Assembly (NCBI GenBank): GCA_035628995.1 | Contig: DASPIR010000023.1 | Location: 62,001-126,000, forward strand | Source: Clostridia bacterium | GTDB lineage: Bacteria > Bacillota > Clostridia > Lutisporales > Lutisporaceae | Length of the DNA stretch: 64,000 bases | Reading direction: 5' to 3' | Part shown: piece by piece, positions 54,210 to 63,099 of the stretch | How positions within the stretch are numbered: the stretch's first letter is position 1 | Layout: the number at the start of each line of letters is the position of its first letter | Translations under genes and position numbers: made by a program | The notes under the pieces: model-generated | Seen by the model: only the letters and a program-made list of their open reading frames with translations | What the model was told of the DNA's origin: nothing | Databases searched by the model: none

Positions 54210-54710
54210 ATGGTTGAGAGAATAAAAAATAAAAAAGGTTTTACTATCATCGAGATAATGGTAGTTATCGCCTTGATCGGAATACTGGCAGCAGTGCTGG
54301 TACCACAATTCGGTGGAGTCAAAGACAAAGCAAGGGACGCTGGTGTCCTTACAAATGCAAAGATGGTAGAAGTCTATGTAGCATCAATAATTGATGATTT
54401 TACAAAAACAACTGCAATAGATGGAACAGATCCAGGCACTGGTGATATGATTGCTAAAATAAATACATACTTTGGTGATGCAGGTAGTCCATTAAAGAAT
54501 CCATATTCAGGTATTACAGATGGAGATAATGTTGTTGTAGTTGAAACAGCAGGAGACGATTATAGAGATGGTACTGCTGCTGTAGCTGATGGTGGGATTA
54601 TATATGTAGTAATAGATAATGATGCTGATAATCCTTTGACAGCATATATAAACGGCTTTGACGTAAAAGGAAACGAGATTACAAATTCACAAAGAAAAAT
54701 AGTAAGATAA
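54210..54710 (+). CDS. pilA: type IV major pilin (PilA-like prepilin)
   Basis: A 166-residue prepilin. The short basic leader ends KKG, so cleavage is before F11, and the mature protein starts FTIIEIMVVIALIGILAAVLVP with Glu at +5. The C-terminal globular part is rich in Asp and Gly and has no cysteines, as is usual in Gram-positive pilins. It precedes pilB but has its own terminator, so it can be made in excess of the assembly proteins. GGGGG precedes the start. Confidence 0.88.
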   Translation: MVERIKNKKGFTIIEIMVVIALIGILAAVLVPQFGGVKDKARDAGVLTNAKMVEVYVASIIDDFTKTTAIDGTDPGTGDMIAKINTYFGDAGSPLKNPYSGITDGDNVVVVETAGDDYRDGTAAVADGGIIYVVIDNDADNPLTAYINGFDVKGNEITNSQRKIVR

Positions 54711-54724
54711 TTTCATAGCAAAGC

Positions 54725-54755
54725 AAAAGGCTTCAATAAAATGAAGCCTTTTTTC
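54725..54755 (+). terminator. terminator after pilA
   Basis: AAAAGGCTTC/GAAGCCTTTTTT with an 8-base loop. It separates major pilin transcription from the assembly genes. Confidence 0.85.
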
Positions 54756-54789
54756 AAATTATAATGTTCGTTTCTTTGGGGGGATATAT

Positions 54790-56484
54790 ATGGACAGGAA
54801 CAGAAAAAAAAGACTTGGGGATATGTTGATTGATGCGCAGAAGATTAATTCTGAGCAGCTTTCTGTTGCCCTTGATGTGCAGAAAAGTTCAGGCAAAAGA
54901 CTTGGGGAAGTATTGGTAACAGAAGGGTTCATTGCTCAGGAAGATATTATAAAATTGTTGGAGACCCAGCTTGGTATCCCCAGAATAGATATGAAGAAGT
55001 TCGTGGTAGATCAAAAATCTGTAAAGCTTGTACCTGAAAATATTGCAAGGAAGCACGAGCTTATAGCGGTCCAGAATGATGGTGTGTTCATAACTGTTGC
55101 AATGAGTGATCCCCTGAACTATTTTGCTATTGATGATGTCAAGATGGCATCAGGAATGGATGTAAAAACCGTAATAGCGACTCGTGACGATATATTGGCC
55201 TCAATAGAGCGATATTACGGCGGAAGAGCTGCCGAACGAGCTGTAGAGGACTTCAAAAAGGAATATAGGGTTCTTGAAAAGGAAGCTGAGATAATAAGCG
55301 AGAGTGATATAAGCAGCGCACCTACTGTAAGGCTTGTCAACTCAATTATTGAGCAGGCTGCAAGAATTGGTGCCAGCGACATACACATTGAGGCTTTCGA
55401 AAAGGAAGTCAGAGTAAGGTTCAGGGTCGACGGTGTACTGCAGGAAATGATGAGAATGAGTAAGCAGACTTTGCCTGCAATCGTCACAAGAATTAAGATA
55501 CTTTCCGAGATGAACATAGCAGAGAAAAGGCTGCCGCAGGATGGCAGGATTGAGACTCAGGTAGACAGCAAGGATATTGACCTGAGAGTATCAACTCTCC
55601 CGACTATTTATGGGGAGAAAGTGGTAATAAGGTTATTGAACAAATCAGCATTCCTTTATTCAAAGGAGGAGTTGGGGCTTAGCGGTGAAGATATAAACAA
55701 ATTCAACAGAATAGTATCTAACCCTTATGGGATAATACTAGTTACAGGTCCTACGGGAAGCGGTAAATCTACTACTTTGTACAGCATATTGACTGAGCTT
55801 AACGATACGAAGAAGAATATAATAACGGTTGAAGATCCGGTTGAATATACAATAACGGGAATAAACCAGGTACAGGTAAATGTAAAAGCAGGCCTTACCT
55901 TTGCTAATGGTTTGAGATCCATCTTAAGGCAGGATCCGAATATCATAATGGTCGGTGAGATAAGAGATGCAGAGACAGCAGAAATGGCTGTAAGATCTTC
56001 ACTTACAGGGCATCTTGTACTGTCCACCCTTCACACCAATGATGCTCCGGGTGCAGTTACAAGGCTTGTAGATATGGGTGTTGAGCCTTTTCTTGTATCT
56101 TCCTCATTGGTTGGTGTAATAGCTCAAAGACTTGTAAGAAAGATTTGCACCAGCTGCAAGGAGGAATATACAGCTGACGAATGGGAAAAGAGACTCCTAA
56201 TGTACAATTATAATATGGATGAAAGTCTTGCGCTTCATAGAGGCAAAGGCTGTCAATACTGTGGAGGCAGCGGTTATAAAGGGAGAATAGCTATTTTCGA
56301 AATAATGCCTGTCACAAAGAAGCATAGAGCACTTATAGATAAAAGAGCCACAACAGATGAGCTTAGAGAGTTTTCAGTGAGAGAAGAGGGTATGACTACC
56401 CTCAGGCAAAACGCTATGAAGCTTGTATTGGACGGAGTTACCAGTGTGGAGGAATTGCTGAGAGTGACATACGAGCAGACATAA
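54790..56484 (+). CDS. pilB: type IV pilus extension ATPase PilB with MshEN domain
   Basis: A 564-residue assembly ATPase. The N-terminus has two 24-residue MshEN motifs at 8-31 and 37-60, separated by five residues. The second fits RLGxxLxxxG...Q very well, and this domain binds cyclic di-GMP in relatives. The GspE core carries Walker A GPTGSGKST at about 319, EDPVEYTI and an HTNDAPGA histidine box. A CTSC...CQYC zinc site at about 453-490 is typical of PilB. It starts the operon with pilT and pilC. Confidence 0.95.
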   Translation: MDRNRKKRLGDMLIDAQKINSEQLSVALDVQKSSGKRLGEVLVTEGFIAQEDIIKLLETQLGIPRIDMKKFVVDQKSVKLVPENIARKHELIAVQNDGVFITVAMSDPLNYFAIDDVKMASGMDVKTVIATRDDILASIERYYGGRAAERAVEDFKKEYRVLEKEAEIISESDISSAPTVRLVNSIIEQAARIGASDIHIEAFEKEVRVRFRVDGVLQEMMRMSKQTLPAIVTRIKILSEMNIAEKRLPQDGRIETQVDSKDIDLRVSTLPTIYGEKVVIRLLNKSAFLYSKEELGLSGEDINKFNRIVSNPYGIILVTGPTGSGKSTTLYSILTELNDTKKNIITVEDPVEYTITGINQVQVNVKAGLTFANGLRSILRQDPNIIMVGEIRDAETAEMAVRSSLTGHLVLSTLHTNDAPGAVTRLVDMGVEPFLVSSSLVGVIAQRLVRKICTSCKEEYTADEWEKRLLMYNYNMDESLALHRGKGCQYCGGSGYKGRIAIFEIMPVTKKHRALIDKRATTDELREFSVREEGMTTLRQNAMKLVLDGVTSVEELLRVTYEQT

Positions 56485-56499
56485 AGGGGTGCATTATAT

Positions 56500-57549
56500 A
56501 TGGGATTAAAAGAGCTTCTAAGTGCCGCAATAGAAAAAAAGGCCTCAGATCTCCATGTTACTGTGGGGGTTCCTCCAATGTTAAGAATAAATGGTTCATT
56601 ATGCCCTTATGGAGACTTGAAACTGTTCCCTCAGGATGTAGTTACTCTGGTTGAAGAGGTTCTGGAGGAAAAACAGCTGAAGCTGCTGGATATTAACGGC
56701 GACTTGGATACATCTTATTCTGTGGACGGGCTGGGAAGATTCAGATTTAATATTTTCAAGCAGAGAGGCACCTTCGCCTTTGTCGCACGAGCAATACCCT
56801 TTACAGTACCTGATATTAAAGAGTTAGGGCTTCCACCGATAGTAGGGGAGCTTGCAAATATTACAAAAGGGCTGGTACTTGTCACCGGGCCAACGGGCAG
56901 CGGCAAGTCAACAACTCTGGCGGCAATGCTTGATAAGATTAACAATGAGAGAGATGTACACATCATTACTTTAGAAGATCCTATAGAATTTCTTCACAGG
57001 CACAATAAGTGCATTATAAATCAAAGGGAAATAGGCTGCGACACCAAGAGCTTCGCAGCTGCATTGAGATCCTCCCTGAGGCAGGACCCTGATATAATAC
57101 TGGTAGGTGAAATGCGGGATCTGGATACAATAGCTACTGCGCTCACAGCGGCAGAGACAGGCCATTTGGTCTTGTCCACCCTGCACACCATAGGTGCGGC
57201 CAAGACAATTGACAGGATAATAGATGTGTTTCCTCCACACCAGCAGTCGCAAATCAGAGTTCAGCTTTCGACGGTGCTGCAGGCGGTTGTATCACAGCAG
57301 CTTATACCCAGGACAGACGGAAAGGGGCGGGTTGCTGCGGCTGAAGTAATGATAGCAAACCCTGCTATCAGAAATCTTATTCGCGAGGGTAAGAGCCACC
57401 AGATAGCTTCTTCCATTCAGACTGGAAGCAAATATGGGATGCAGTCCATGGACGCAGCAATAAACAATCTTTATAGAAGGGGTATAATTACAGAAGCAGA
57501 TGCATTAATATATGCTCTGGATTCTGAATTGGTGCTAAAGTTGGGATAG
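56500..57549 (+). CDS. pilT: pilus retraction ATPase PilT
   Basis: A 349-residue hexameric ATPase that disassembles pili and powers twitching. The N-terminal PAS-like part holds SDLHVTVG, Walker A GPTGSGKSTT is at about 129-138, and EDPIEFLH, a GEMRDLDT Asp box and HLVLSTLHT follow. The C-terminal AIRNLIREGKSHQI motif distinguishes PilT from PilB. It begins 16 bases after pilB. Confidence 0.95.
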   Translation: MGLKELLSAAIEKKASDLHVTVGVPPMLRINGSLCPYGDLKLFPQDVVTLVEEVLEEKQLKLLDINGDLDTSYSVDGLGRFRFNIFKQRGTFAFVARAIPFTVPDIKELGLPPIVGELANITKGLVLVTGPTGSGKSTTLAAMLDKINNERDVHIITLEDPIEFLHRHNKCIINQREIGCDTKSFAAALRSSLRQDPDIILVGEMRDLDTIATALTAAETGHLVLSTLHTIGAAKTIDRIIDVFPPHQQSQIRVQLSTVLQAVVSQQLIPRTDGKGRVAAAEVMIANPAIRNLIREGKSHQIASSIQTGSKYGMQSMDAAINNLYRRGIITEADALIYALDSELVLKLG

Positions 57550-57566
57550 GTTAGGAAGTGATGGTA

Positions 57567-58778
57567 ATGGCCTACTTTATATACAGGTCGGTTGACCAAA
57601 AAGGAAAAGTTATAAAAGGCAGTCTTGAGGCTATTGATAAAGCTGCTGCTTTATATATCATAAAGCAAAAAGGCTTTATCCCATTGGAGATAAATGTCGA
57701 TAATGACTTTACTCATTGGTTGAGAAAATTGAATTACAGCAAAGTGCCTGTAAAGGATATCGCAATACTGTGCAGACAGTTTGCGACTATCCTGACAGCT
57801 GGAGTAACAGTGCTTTCTGCGATGGACATGCTTAGGAAGCAGACCTCCAATAAGCAGCTCCGCAATGCAATTGATGCTGCTTTTGAGGATCTTCAGAAGG
57901 GAAGAACTCTGTCTCAGAGTCTAAGAGCCAGAGAAGGCGTTTTCCCTGAGCTTCTTGTAAGCATGATAGAAGCAGGTGAGCTTAGCGGTACATTGGACAG
58001 TACGATGGGCAGGATGGCTGTCCATTACGAGAAGGAAAGCTGGATAACCCAAAAGGTAAAGGCAGCTATGACATATCCTATGGTTCTTCTATCAGTATCT
58101 GTGCTTATGGTTATTTTTATGGTATATTTCATACTGCCTAATTTCATTACACTAATAGATACTTCAAATGGTGATATTCCTGCACTGACAAAGGCGGTTA
58201 TGAATGCAACAGAGTTTGCCCGTACCAAATGGTATATAATTTTAGGAGTATTGATTGCAGTTGTTGCAGCTTTCAAGTACATCACAGCAAGAGGGAATGG
58301 ACGTAGAGCATATCATAGAATGCTGCTCCGTGTTCCTGTCTTAGGCAAGGTAATAAGAAGGATAGTAGCCTCAAAATTCACAAGGACTCTGGGAATTTTA
58401 CTGGCAAGCGGGATTTCACTGCTGTCCTCTCTGGAGTCGGTAAGAAATGTCGTGGGTAATGCAATTGCAGAAGAAGCAATATGCAATGCATTAACTGCAG
58501 TGAAGAACGGTGAGGGATTGGCAGCTCCTCTTGAAGCAACACCGATATTTGATACAATGGTAGTAAAGATGATACAAATCGGTGAGGAAACAGGATCTCT
58601 GGATGAAATGCTGATAAAAACGGCAGATTTCTTCGATTCAGAAGTGGAGGCAGGGCTCACTCAGCTTATGCTGCTAATAGAGCCGATAATGCTTGTACTT
58701 ATGGGAGTTATAGTAGGAACTATAGTAATTGCCATGTTACTGCCAATGTATAGTATGCTGAATAATATAGGAGTTTAG
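57567..58778 (+). CDS. pilC: pilus inner-membrane platform protein PilC
   Basis: About 403 residues with two T2SF domains, each cytoplasmic helices followed by membrane segments: LSVSVLMVIFMVYFILPNFI near 175-195, IILGVLIAVVAAF near 225, and a final LMLLIEPIMLVLMGVIVG helix. It forms the platform on which PilB and PilT act. Of GTG 57558, ATG 57561 and ATG 57567, the last has the best spacing from TAGGAAG. A 123-base palindromic repeat follows its stop at once. Confidence 0.92.
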   Translation: MAYFIYRSVDQKGKVIKGSLEAIDKAAALYIIKQKGFIPLEINVDNDFTHWLRKLNYSKVPVKDIAILCRQFATILTAGVTVLSAMDMLRKQTSNKQLRNAIDAAFEDLQKGRTLSQSLRAREGVFPELLVSMIEAGELSGTLDSTMGRMAVHYEKESWITQKVKAAMTYPMVLLSVSVLMVIFMVYFILPNFITLIDTSNGDIPALTKAVMNATEFARTKWYIILGVLIAVVAAFKYITARGNGRRAYHRMLLRVPVLGKVIRRIVASKFTRTLGILLASGISLLSSLESVRNVVGNAIAEEAICNALTAVKNGEGLAAPLEATPIFDTMVVKMIQIGEETGSLDEMLIKTADFFDSEVEAGLTQLMLLIEPIMLVLMGVIVGTIVIAMLLPMYSMLNNIGV

Positions 58779-58779
58779 C

Positions 58780-58902
58780 AAAAACGGCGATAAGCGGTGC
58801 AATACTGCGTTGTGCTGCGGTCGAAAAGTCCTCACGTACAATATGTACGCTCCGGGCATTTCACCTTGCACGCCTTGTCTTGCTTGCTTCTAGCCATTTT
58901 CG
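58780..58902. repeat. 125-base imperfect palindrome, copy R2
   Basis: Near-identical relative of 38709-38833, with GTTGTGCTGCGGTCGAAAAG and GCTCCGGGCATTTC conserved. The termini AAAACGGCGATAAGC and GCTTCTAGCCATTTT are inverted. It starts one base after the pilC stop codon. Confidence 0.8.
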
Positions 58903-58935
58903 ATATTAGTAGTAAGTGAGAGGTATTAGAGCTAT

Positions 58936-59340
58936 ATGAGTATTGATGCAATAATTGTATATTCTTATATATTCTTTGTTGGGTGCTGCGCGGGAAGCTT
59001 TTATAATGTATGCATATACCGTCTTCCAAGGGGGGAGTCCCTTGTGAGGCCAAGGTCACATTGTACAAGCTGCGGTCATGCTCTTGGATTTTTGGATTTG
59101 ATCCCTGTACTGAGCTATTTGACATTAAAGGGAAGGTGCAGGTACTGTAAATCTGTTGTATCGCCGCGATACATGCTGGTTGAGATTATTTGCGGTATAA
59201 TGTTTGTAGGAGTTTTTCACTTTTACTTTATATCTCTGAAATCGCTGTTATTAGTTACAATATTGAGTATCGGACTGATTGCGGGCTTTATAGCCTTCGA
59301 TATGCAAGGCAGGTCCGGTAGGAGGAATAATAATGTTTGA
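58936..59340 (+). CDS. prepilin peptidase N-terminal (methyltransferase) domain protein
   Basis: A 134-residue membrane protein equal to the first half of PilD. AGSFYNVCIYRLP and the zinc-binding pairs CTSC (43, 46) and CRYC (68, 71) belong to the N-terminal domain linked to pilin N-methylation. One or two helices follow, and the protein ends just after FDMQ, where D122 would be the first catalytic Asp of a complete PilD. The second Asp and the rest of the peptidase are missing and occur in the separate gene at 61666. It overlaps pilM by 8 bases. Confidence 0.8.
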   Translation: MSIDAIIVYSYIFFVGCCAGSFYNVCIYRLPRGESLVRPRSHCTSCGHALGFLDLIPVLSYLTLKGRCRYCKSVVSPRYMLVEIICGIMFVGVFHFYFISLKSLLLVTILSIGLIAGFIAFDMQGRSGRRNNNV

Positions 59341-60367
59341 TAGATTGTACATTGAACTTGAGAATGATGCAATGAGATATATCTATGGTTCCATGTCAAG
59401 GAAAAAAGTGAATATAAGGAAATGGGGCATAAAGAACTTGACCGAAGGATGCTTTGCCAATGGCAGGGTAATGGATGAGGTTGAATTTATCAAGAGTCTT
59501 TCAGCGCTTAGGAAAGATTTGAAGATATTCCGTTGTACTGTTCATTTGACAGTGAATGATGGAAGCTTTATTACACGGCCTATTGAGCTTCCTATTTTGA
59601 AAGAAAAGGATATAGAGAAGCATCTTTCATTGGAAGCAGAGCAATATCTTCCAATTAATAAGAAAAACTTCCAGGTTGATTTCCGAGTTATAGAAAGAAG
59701 GAAAGAATCTGATGAAGCAGGAAGCAGCGTCATGGTCTCTGCCGGTCCCAAGGAGAACATAGAGAATATATTAAAATGCTTTGATAGATGCAGGCTAGAT
59801 GCGAAGGTTATTGACGTGTACCCTAATAATATATGCAGGCTTTTAAAGAATTTGGATGAAGAAGATTTTGCAGTTATAGATATGGGAAGACGGAGCATTA
59901 ATATAACTATTATAGAAAGTAAAAAATTCTATATGCACACAAATATACCAGTAAATATGGAATCGCTTTTTGAAGATTATATAAAGGACAACTCTATTGA
60001 AATGAATGATTTCCGACGTGAATATTTTTATGCAGGCTTTGATGCTTTGCAAATCAATAAAGATGATATTCTAATTAATGACAGCATGAGGGATACTCTT
60101 TCGGGCGTTGTAGGGCAAGTCTCACGATACTTGGATTATTTCAATTCCAGGCATTTCGGTAAAACAGTTGACAATGTATATGTAATCGGAGAAAATGGAA
60201 TGCTGAAAGGCTTGCGAAAAAGCATGAGCGACAGCTTCAATACAAACGTCACTATAGGCATGAAACCCTTTCCCCTACTTGATTCAATCAGAGGAAACTC
60301 ATTCCTGGAAGCGCAGATGGGCTACCACAGCTTACTTGGAATGATACTGCGGGGTAATAGTATATGA
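59333..60367 (+). CDS. pilM: PilM-like pilus assembly protein
   Basis: A 344-residue actin-like cytosolic protein. SLEAEQYLPINKKNFQVDFRV and FAVIDMGRRSINITII (the phosphate-binding fold) are typical of PilM. It links PilN to the cytoplasmic motor. ATG 59333 follows TAGGAGGA within the end of the preceding gene, and its stop overlaps the pilN start as ATGA. Confidence 0.85.
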   Translation: MFDRLYIELENDAMRYIYGSMSRKKVNIRKWGIKNLTEGCFANGRVMDEVEFIKSLSALRKDLKIFRCTVHLTVNDGSFITRPIELPILKEKDIEKHLSLEAEQYLPINKKNFQVDFRVIERRKESDEAGSSVMVSAGPKENIENILKCFDRCRLDAKVIDVYPNNICRLLKNLDEEDFAVIDMGRRSINITIIESKKFYMHTNIPVNMESLFEDYIKDNSIEMNDFRREYFYAGFDALQINKDDILINDSMRDTLSGVVGQVSRYLDYFNSRHFGKTVDNVYVIGENGMLKGLRKSMSDSFNTNVTIGMKPFPLLDSIRGNSFLEAQMGYHSLLGMILRGNSI

Positions 60368-60909
60368 GAGATATAAATCTTATTCCGAAGGGATATTTAC
60401 GAAAGAAAAGCAGGCCGGGCATTATTGTATTATGTGCTGTTTCTGCGGCATTGATATTATCACTGATGGTATATCTTTATATTGTACCATTAAATAATAT
60501 CAGAGCATTGGAGCAGGAAATCAAGAAATATGATGAGGTAGTAATTGATTATAATGTTTTGCAGAGTAAGATAGACAAAATGCAAGAGAATGAAGAAATT
60601 ATAAAAAAGAAGATAGAGGTACTGGATCAAATAAGCTCAAGCGAGGTAAAGCCATCAAGAGTGTTTGAACTGGTGAACAGTTCTTTGCCAAGTGACGTTT
60701 GGCTTACTAATGTGAATTATACATTTGTGAACGTTAGTGTGACTGCAGTGGCAGCGAGTGCTATTGGAGCTACCGAGTTTTACGTAGAGCTGAACAAAAT
60801 GGGTGAATTTAAAGATGTGGAGCTTAGCCCGATAACAGTAGATGAAAATGGCTACAATTTCACGATCCAATTTTCATTAAATACAGGAAGTGATAAGAAT
60901 GAAAATTAA
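60364..60909 (+). CDS. pilN: PilN-like pilus assembly protein
   Basis: A 181-residue single-pass protein. The N-terminal MRDINLIPKGYLRKK is the short PilM-binding motif of PilN, then a helix at about 19-40, a coiled coil at about 45-85 and a ferredoxin-like C-terminal part. It pairs with PilO outside the membrane. Start and stop overlap both neighbours, so the set is translationally coupled. Confidence 0.85.
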   Translation: MRDINLIPKGYLRKKSRPGIIVLCAVSAALILSLMVYLYIVPLNNIRALEQEIKKYDEVVIDYNVLQSKIDKMQENEEIIKKKIEVLDQISSSEVKPSRVFELVNSSLPSDVWLTNVNYTFVNVSVTAVAASAIGATEFYVELNKMGEFKDVELSPITVDENGYNFTIQFSLNTGSDKNEN

Positions 60910-61663
60910 GTTAAGTGTGAGGGAAGTGCTGCTTGTATCGCTACTTGCTGTTGCAGTGCTGATATATATATATATGAGTTATCTCCTATTCCCCAGCTAC
61001 ACACGTCTCGCAAAGCTCAATACAGAACTGATTCTGAAGAAGCAGATAGCGATAGATAGTGATAATGCCAAGAAGAGACTCGAAAATTTGGACAGCTTGT
61101 TGGCAAAGAGCAAAATACGGCTGGAAAATATGGAGAAGAAGATACCATACAATGTAAGATTGCCGGAATTAGTTGTGAATATCGACAGCAAGATAGCCAG
61201 CCTTGATATGGACATACAGACAATATCCATTGGAAAACCTGATACTGCTAATAAGGAGTATGACATAATACCTATCAATGTTTCGATGGAAGGCAAGTAT
61301 GACAATATAATAAAATTTATTAATTATATTGAGGATAATGACAGAAAGTTCATTATAGACAACTTTATATTAGCACCGATAACAAGAGCTGAGGCTATGC
61401 CCTTTGATATCTCCATGAGGACTTTTGTACTGAAGGATTCGAAGGAGGATGTAATTCCAGAGCCTGATGACTATTACTTCTTCAAGCACAATAACGGGAA
61501 AAGCTATCCATTCCTAAATAACGTTCAAAAGGTCAGTGTACCGGAAAAGGGCATTGAAAACGATATTGAAGAGATGGAAAAGAAATATGATAAATTGGAC
61601 GATATTATAGATGGGTTAAAAGGAATAATCCCTAATAATAATGAAATCGGAGAGGGAAATTAG
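60899..61663 (+). CDS. pilO: PilO-like pilus assembly protein
   Basis: A 254-residue protein with one N-terminal membrane helix (about 7-27), a coiled coil (about 30-75) and a C-terminal globular part with VSMEGKYDNIIKFINYIED, the PilO core pattern. The tail (residues 180-254) is long and charged. ATG 60899, preceded by GGAAGTG, is favoured over the GTG at 60890. Confidence 0.83.
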   Translation: MKIKLSVREVLLVSLLAVAVLIYIYMSYLLFPSYTRLAKLNTELILKKQIAIDSDNAKKRLENLDSLLAKSKIRLENMEKKIPYNVRLPELVVNIDSKIASLDMDIQTISIGKPDTANKEYDIIPINVSMEGKYDNIIKFINYIEDNDRKFIIDNFILAPITRAEAMPFDISMRTFVLKDSKEDVIPEPDDYYFFKHNNGKSYPFLNNVQKVSVPEKGIENDIEEMEKKYDKLDDIIDGLKGIIPNNNEIGEGN

Positions 61664-61665
61664 TT

Positions 61666-62316
61666 ATGTATTTTTTAGCTATAGCAGCAAGCTTAGTATG
61701 GACAACACTCGCTTTTTGGTCTGTCAGACTTTTGGAGAAAAAAATAGGCAGCAGCGGTGCGGAAAAAAGAATAAAATTCAACTTTGCCACACCGGTATTC
61801 ATACTATTTATTGCTGCTAATATGTATTTGGCATACAAAAAAGCAATGCTTGGAAATGCTTTGCTTTTGGACATCTTGCTGTTGACTTCAGTTGTTTCTT
61901 CGTTTCAGGATTTGAAATACCGAGAGATAGAAGATGAAGTTCACATTATAGCTTTAGGTGCAGGGATAGTAGGCCTTATAATTAAAGGCTTTAATCCAAT
62001 GGATTCCTTTCTTGGATTGCTGGTAGGCGGAGGAACTTTGCTTGCAATTGCGGTTTTGACAAGAGGGGGCATGGGGGGAGCAGATATAAAGCTAAATGCG
62101 GTATATGGGGCAATATTAGGATTTAAGCTTTCGGTACTTTCCTTGTTTATAGCTTTTATAGCCGGGGCTTTAATTAGCGTACTGCTGATAGTATTCAGAA
62201 TAAAAGGCAGGAAGGATATCATCCCATTTTCTCCATTTTTATCAATAGGGGCTTTGACTTCTTTCGCTTTTGGCGGGATAATAATAAATATGTACCTTAG
62301 CTTACTTAATGGTTAA
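61666..62316 (+). CDS. A24 prepilin peptidase domain protein
   Basis: A 216-residue polytopic aspartyl peptidase holding only the C-terminal half of PilD. The two catalytic aspartates are D82 in SSFQDLKYREI and D140 in GGMGGADIK. It has about six hydrophobic segments and no CxxC pairs. It is presumed to remove prepilin leader peptides. The methyltransferase half is encoded 2.3 kb upstream at 58936. CpaA/TadV-type peptidases have the same single-domain layout. It begins 3 bases after pilO. Confidence 0.88.
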   Translation: MYFLAIAASLVWTTLAFWSVRLLEKKIGSSGAEKRIKFNFATPVFILFIAANMYLAYKKAMLGNALLLDILLLTSVVSSFQDLKYREIEDEVHIIALGAGIVGLIIKGFNPMDSFLGLLVGGGTLLAIAVLTRGGMGGADIKLNAVYGAILGFKLSVLSLFIAFIAGALISVLLIVFRIKGRKDIIPFSPFLSIGALTSFAFGGIIINMYLSLLNG

Positions 62317-62338
62317 TATCACTTAAGGGGGACTGAAA

Positions 62339-62614
62339 ATGTACAGACTGAAAAATTACATGGAAGAACTGGTTGCTAAAAAAACAGAAGACATATTAAG
62401 GCTCATGAGCATATGCAAGTGCGAGAAATGCAAGTTGGATATCATGGCACTGGCATTAAATGATCTTCCATCAAAGTATGTGGTTACTGATATGGGAGAG
62501 CTTTTCACAAAGCTCAGGGAACTGGAACAGCAGTCCGAAGTTGATGTTGAGACATCGATAATAAAAGCTGCAATATTTGTCGGCAAGAACCCCAAGCATA
62601 ATGTCGCAGAATAA
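62339..62614 (+). CDS. comFB: ComFB family protein
   Basis: A 91-residue helical protein of the late-competence ComFB family. The family pattern of N-terminal helix, a cysteine cluster CKCEKC (C26, C28, C31) and MALALNDLPSKYV is clear. Cyanobacterial homologues bind cyclic di-GMP and affect pilus-linked behaviour. A pilus operon is a fitting site for such a sensor. AGGGGGAC precedes the start. Confidence 0.83.
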   Translation: MYRLKNYMEELVAKKTEDILRLMSICKCEKCKLDIMALALNDLPSKYVVTDMGELFTKLRELEQQSEVDVETSIIKAAIFVGKNPKHNVAE

Positions 62615-62633
62615 AAAATTGGATGTGGTTTGA

Positions 62634-63077
62634 ATGTTTGATAGATACATCCGAAATAAAAAAGGTCTCAGTCTGGTAGAGGTATTAGTGGCAGCTGCAC
62701 TTTTAATCCTTGTTTTCACAGGTTTCGTCAATGCTTTCTATTATAGTGCGAATCTCAAGGTTAACAGTCAGAACAGGCTTCAAGCACTTCTTAAAGCTCA
62801 GGCATGCCTTGAGGAGATAAGAGGCTCCCGTGGAGAGGAAAGCTATGAATGGTCTGATATTAGTGAGCTTGAAGCCTGGCTTGAGGACGAAAAGGAATAT
62901 ACAGAAAACAGCGCTGGAGCATATAAAAAAGATAATATTGTTATATCCCTCACAAGTCCTGATACGGGGATTCCGGATAAGCTGATACCCATTTACGTTG
63001 AAGTGAGCTACGAGGATCAGATGGACAAAGGAAAACAACGGTCAGTGAAGCTTATGACAAGGCTTAGAGAATTTTAG
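62634..63077 (+). CDS. minor pilin with type IV prepilin leader (PilV-like)
   Basis: A 147-residue prepilin. The leader ends RNKKG, and the mature protein starts LSLVEVLVAAALLILVFTGF with Glu at +5. The short acidic C-terminal part has no clear domain. It probably forms part of the pilus tip complex with the next two genes, as in PilV/PilX/PilW sets. It lies 20 bases after comFB. Confidence 0.8.
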   Translation: MFDRYIRNKKGLSLVEVLVAAALLILVFTGFVNAFYYSANLKVNSQNRLQALLKAQACLEEIRGSRGEESYEWSDISELEAWLEDEKEYTENSAGAYKKDNIVISLTSPDTGIPDKLIPIYVEVSYEDQMDKGKQRSVKLMTRLREF

Positions 63078-63099
63078 CAGCATTTATAGAGGTAGTGGT

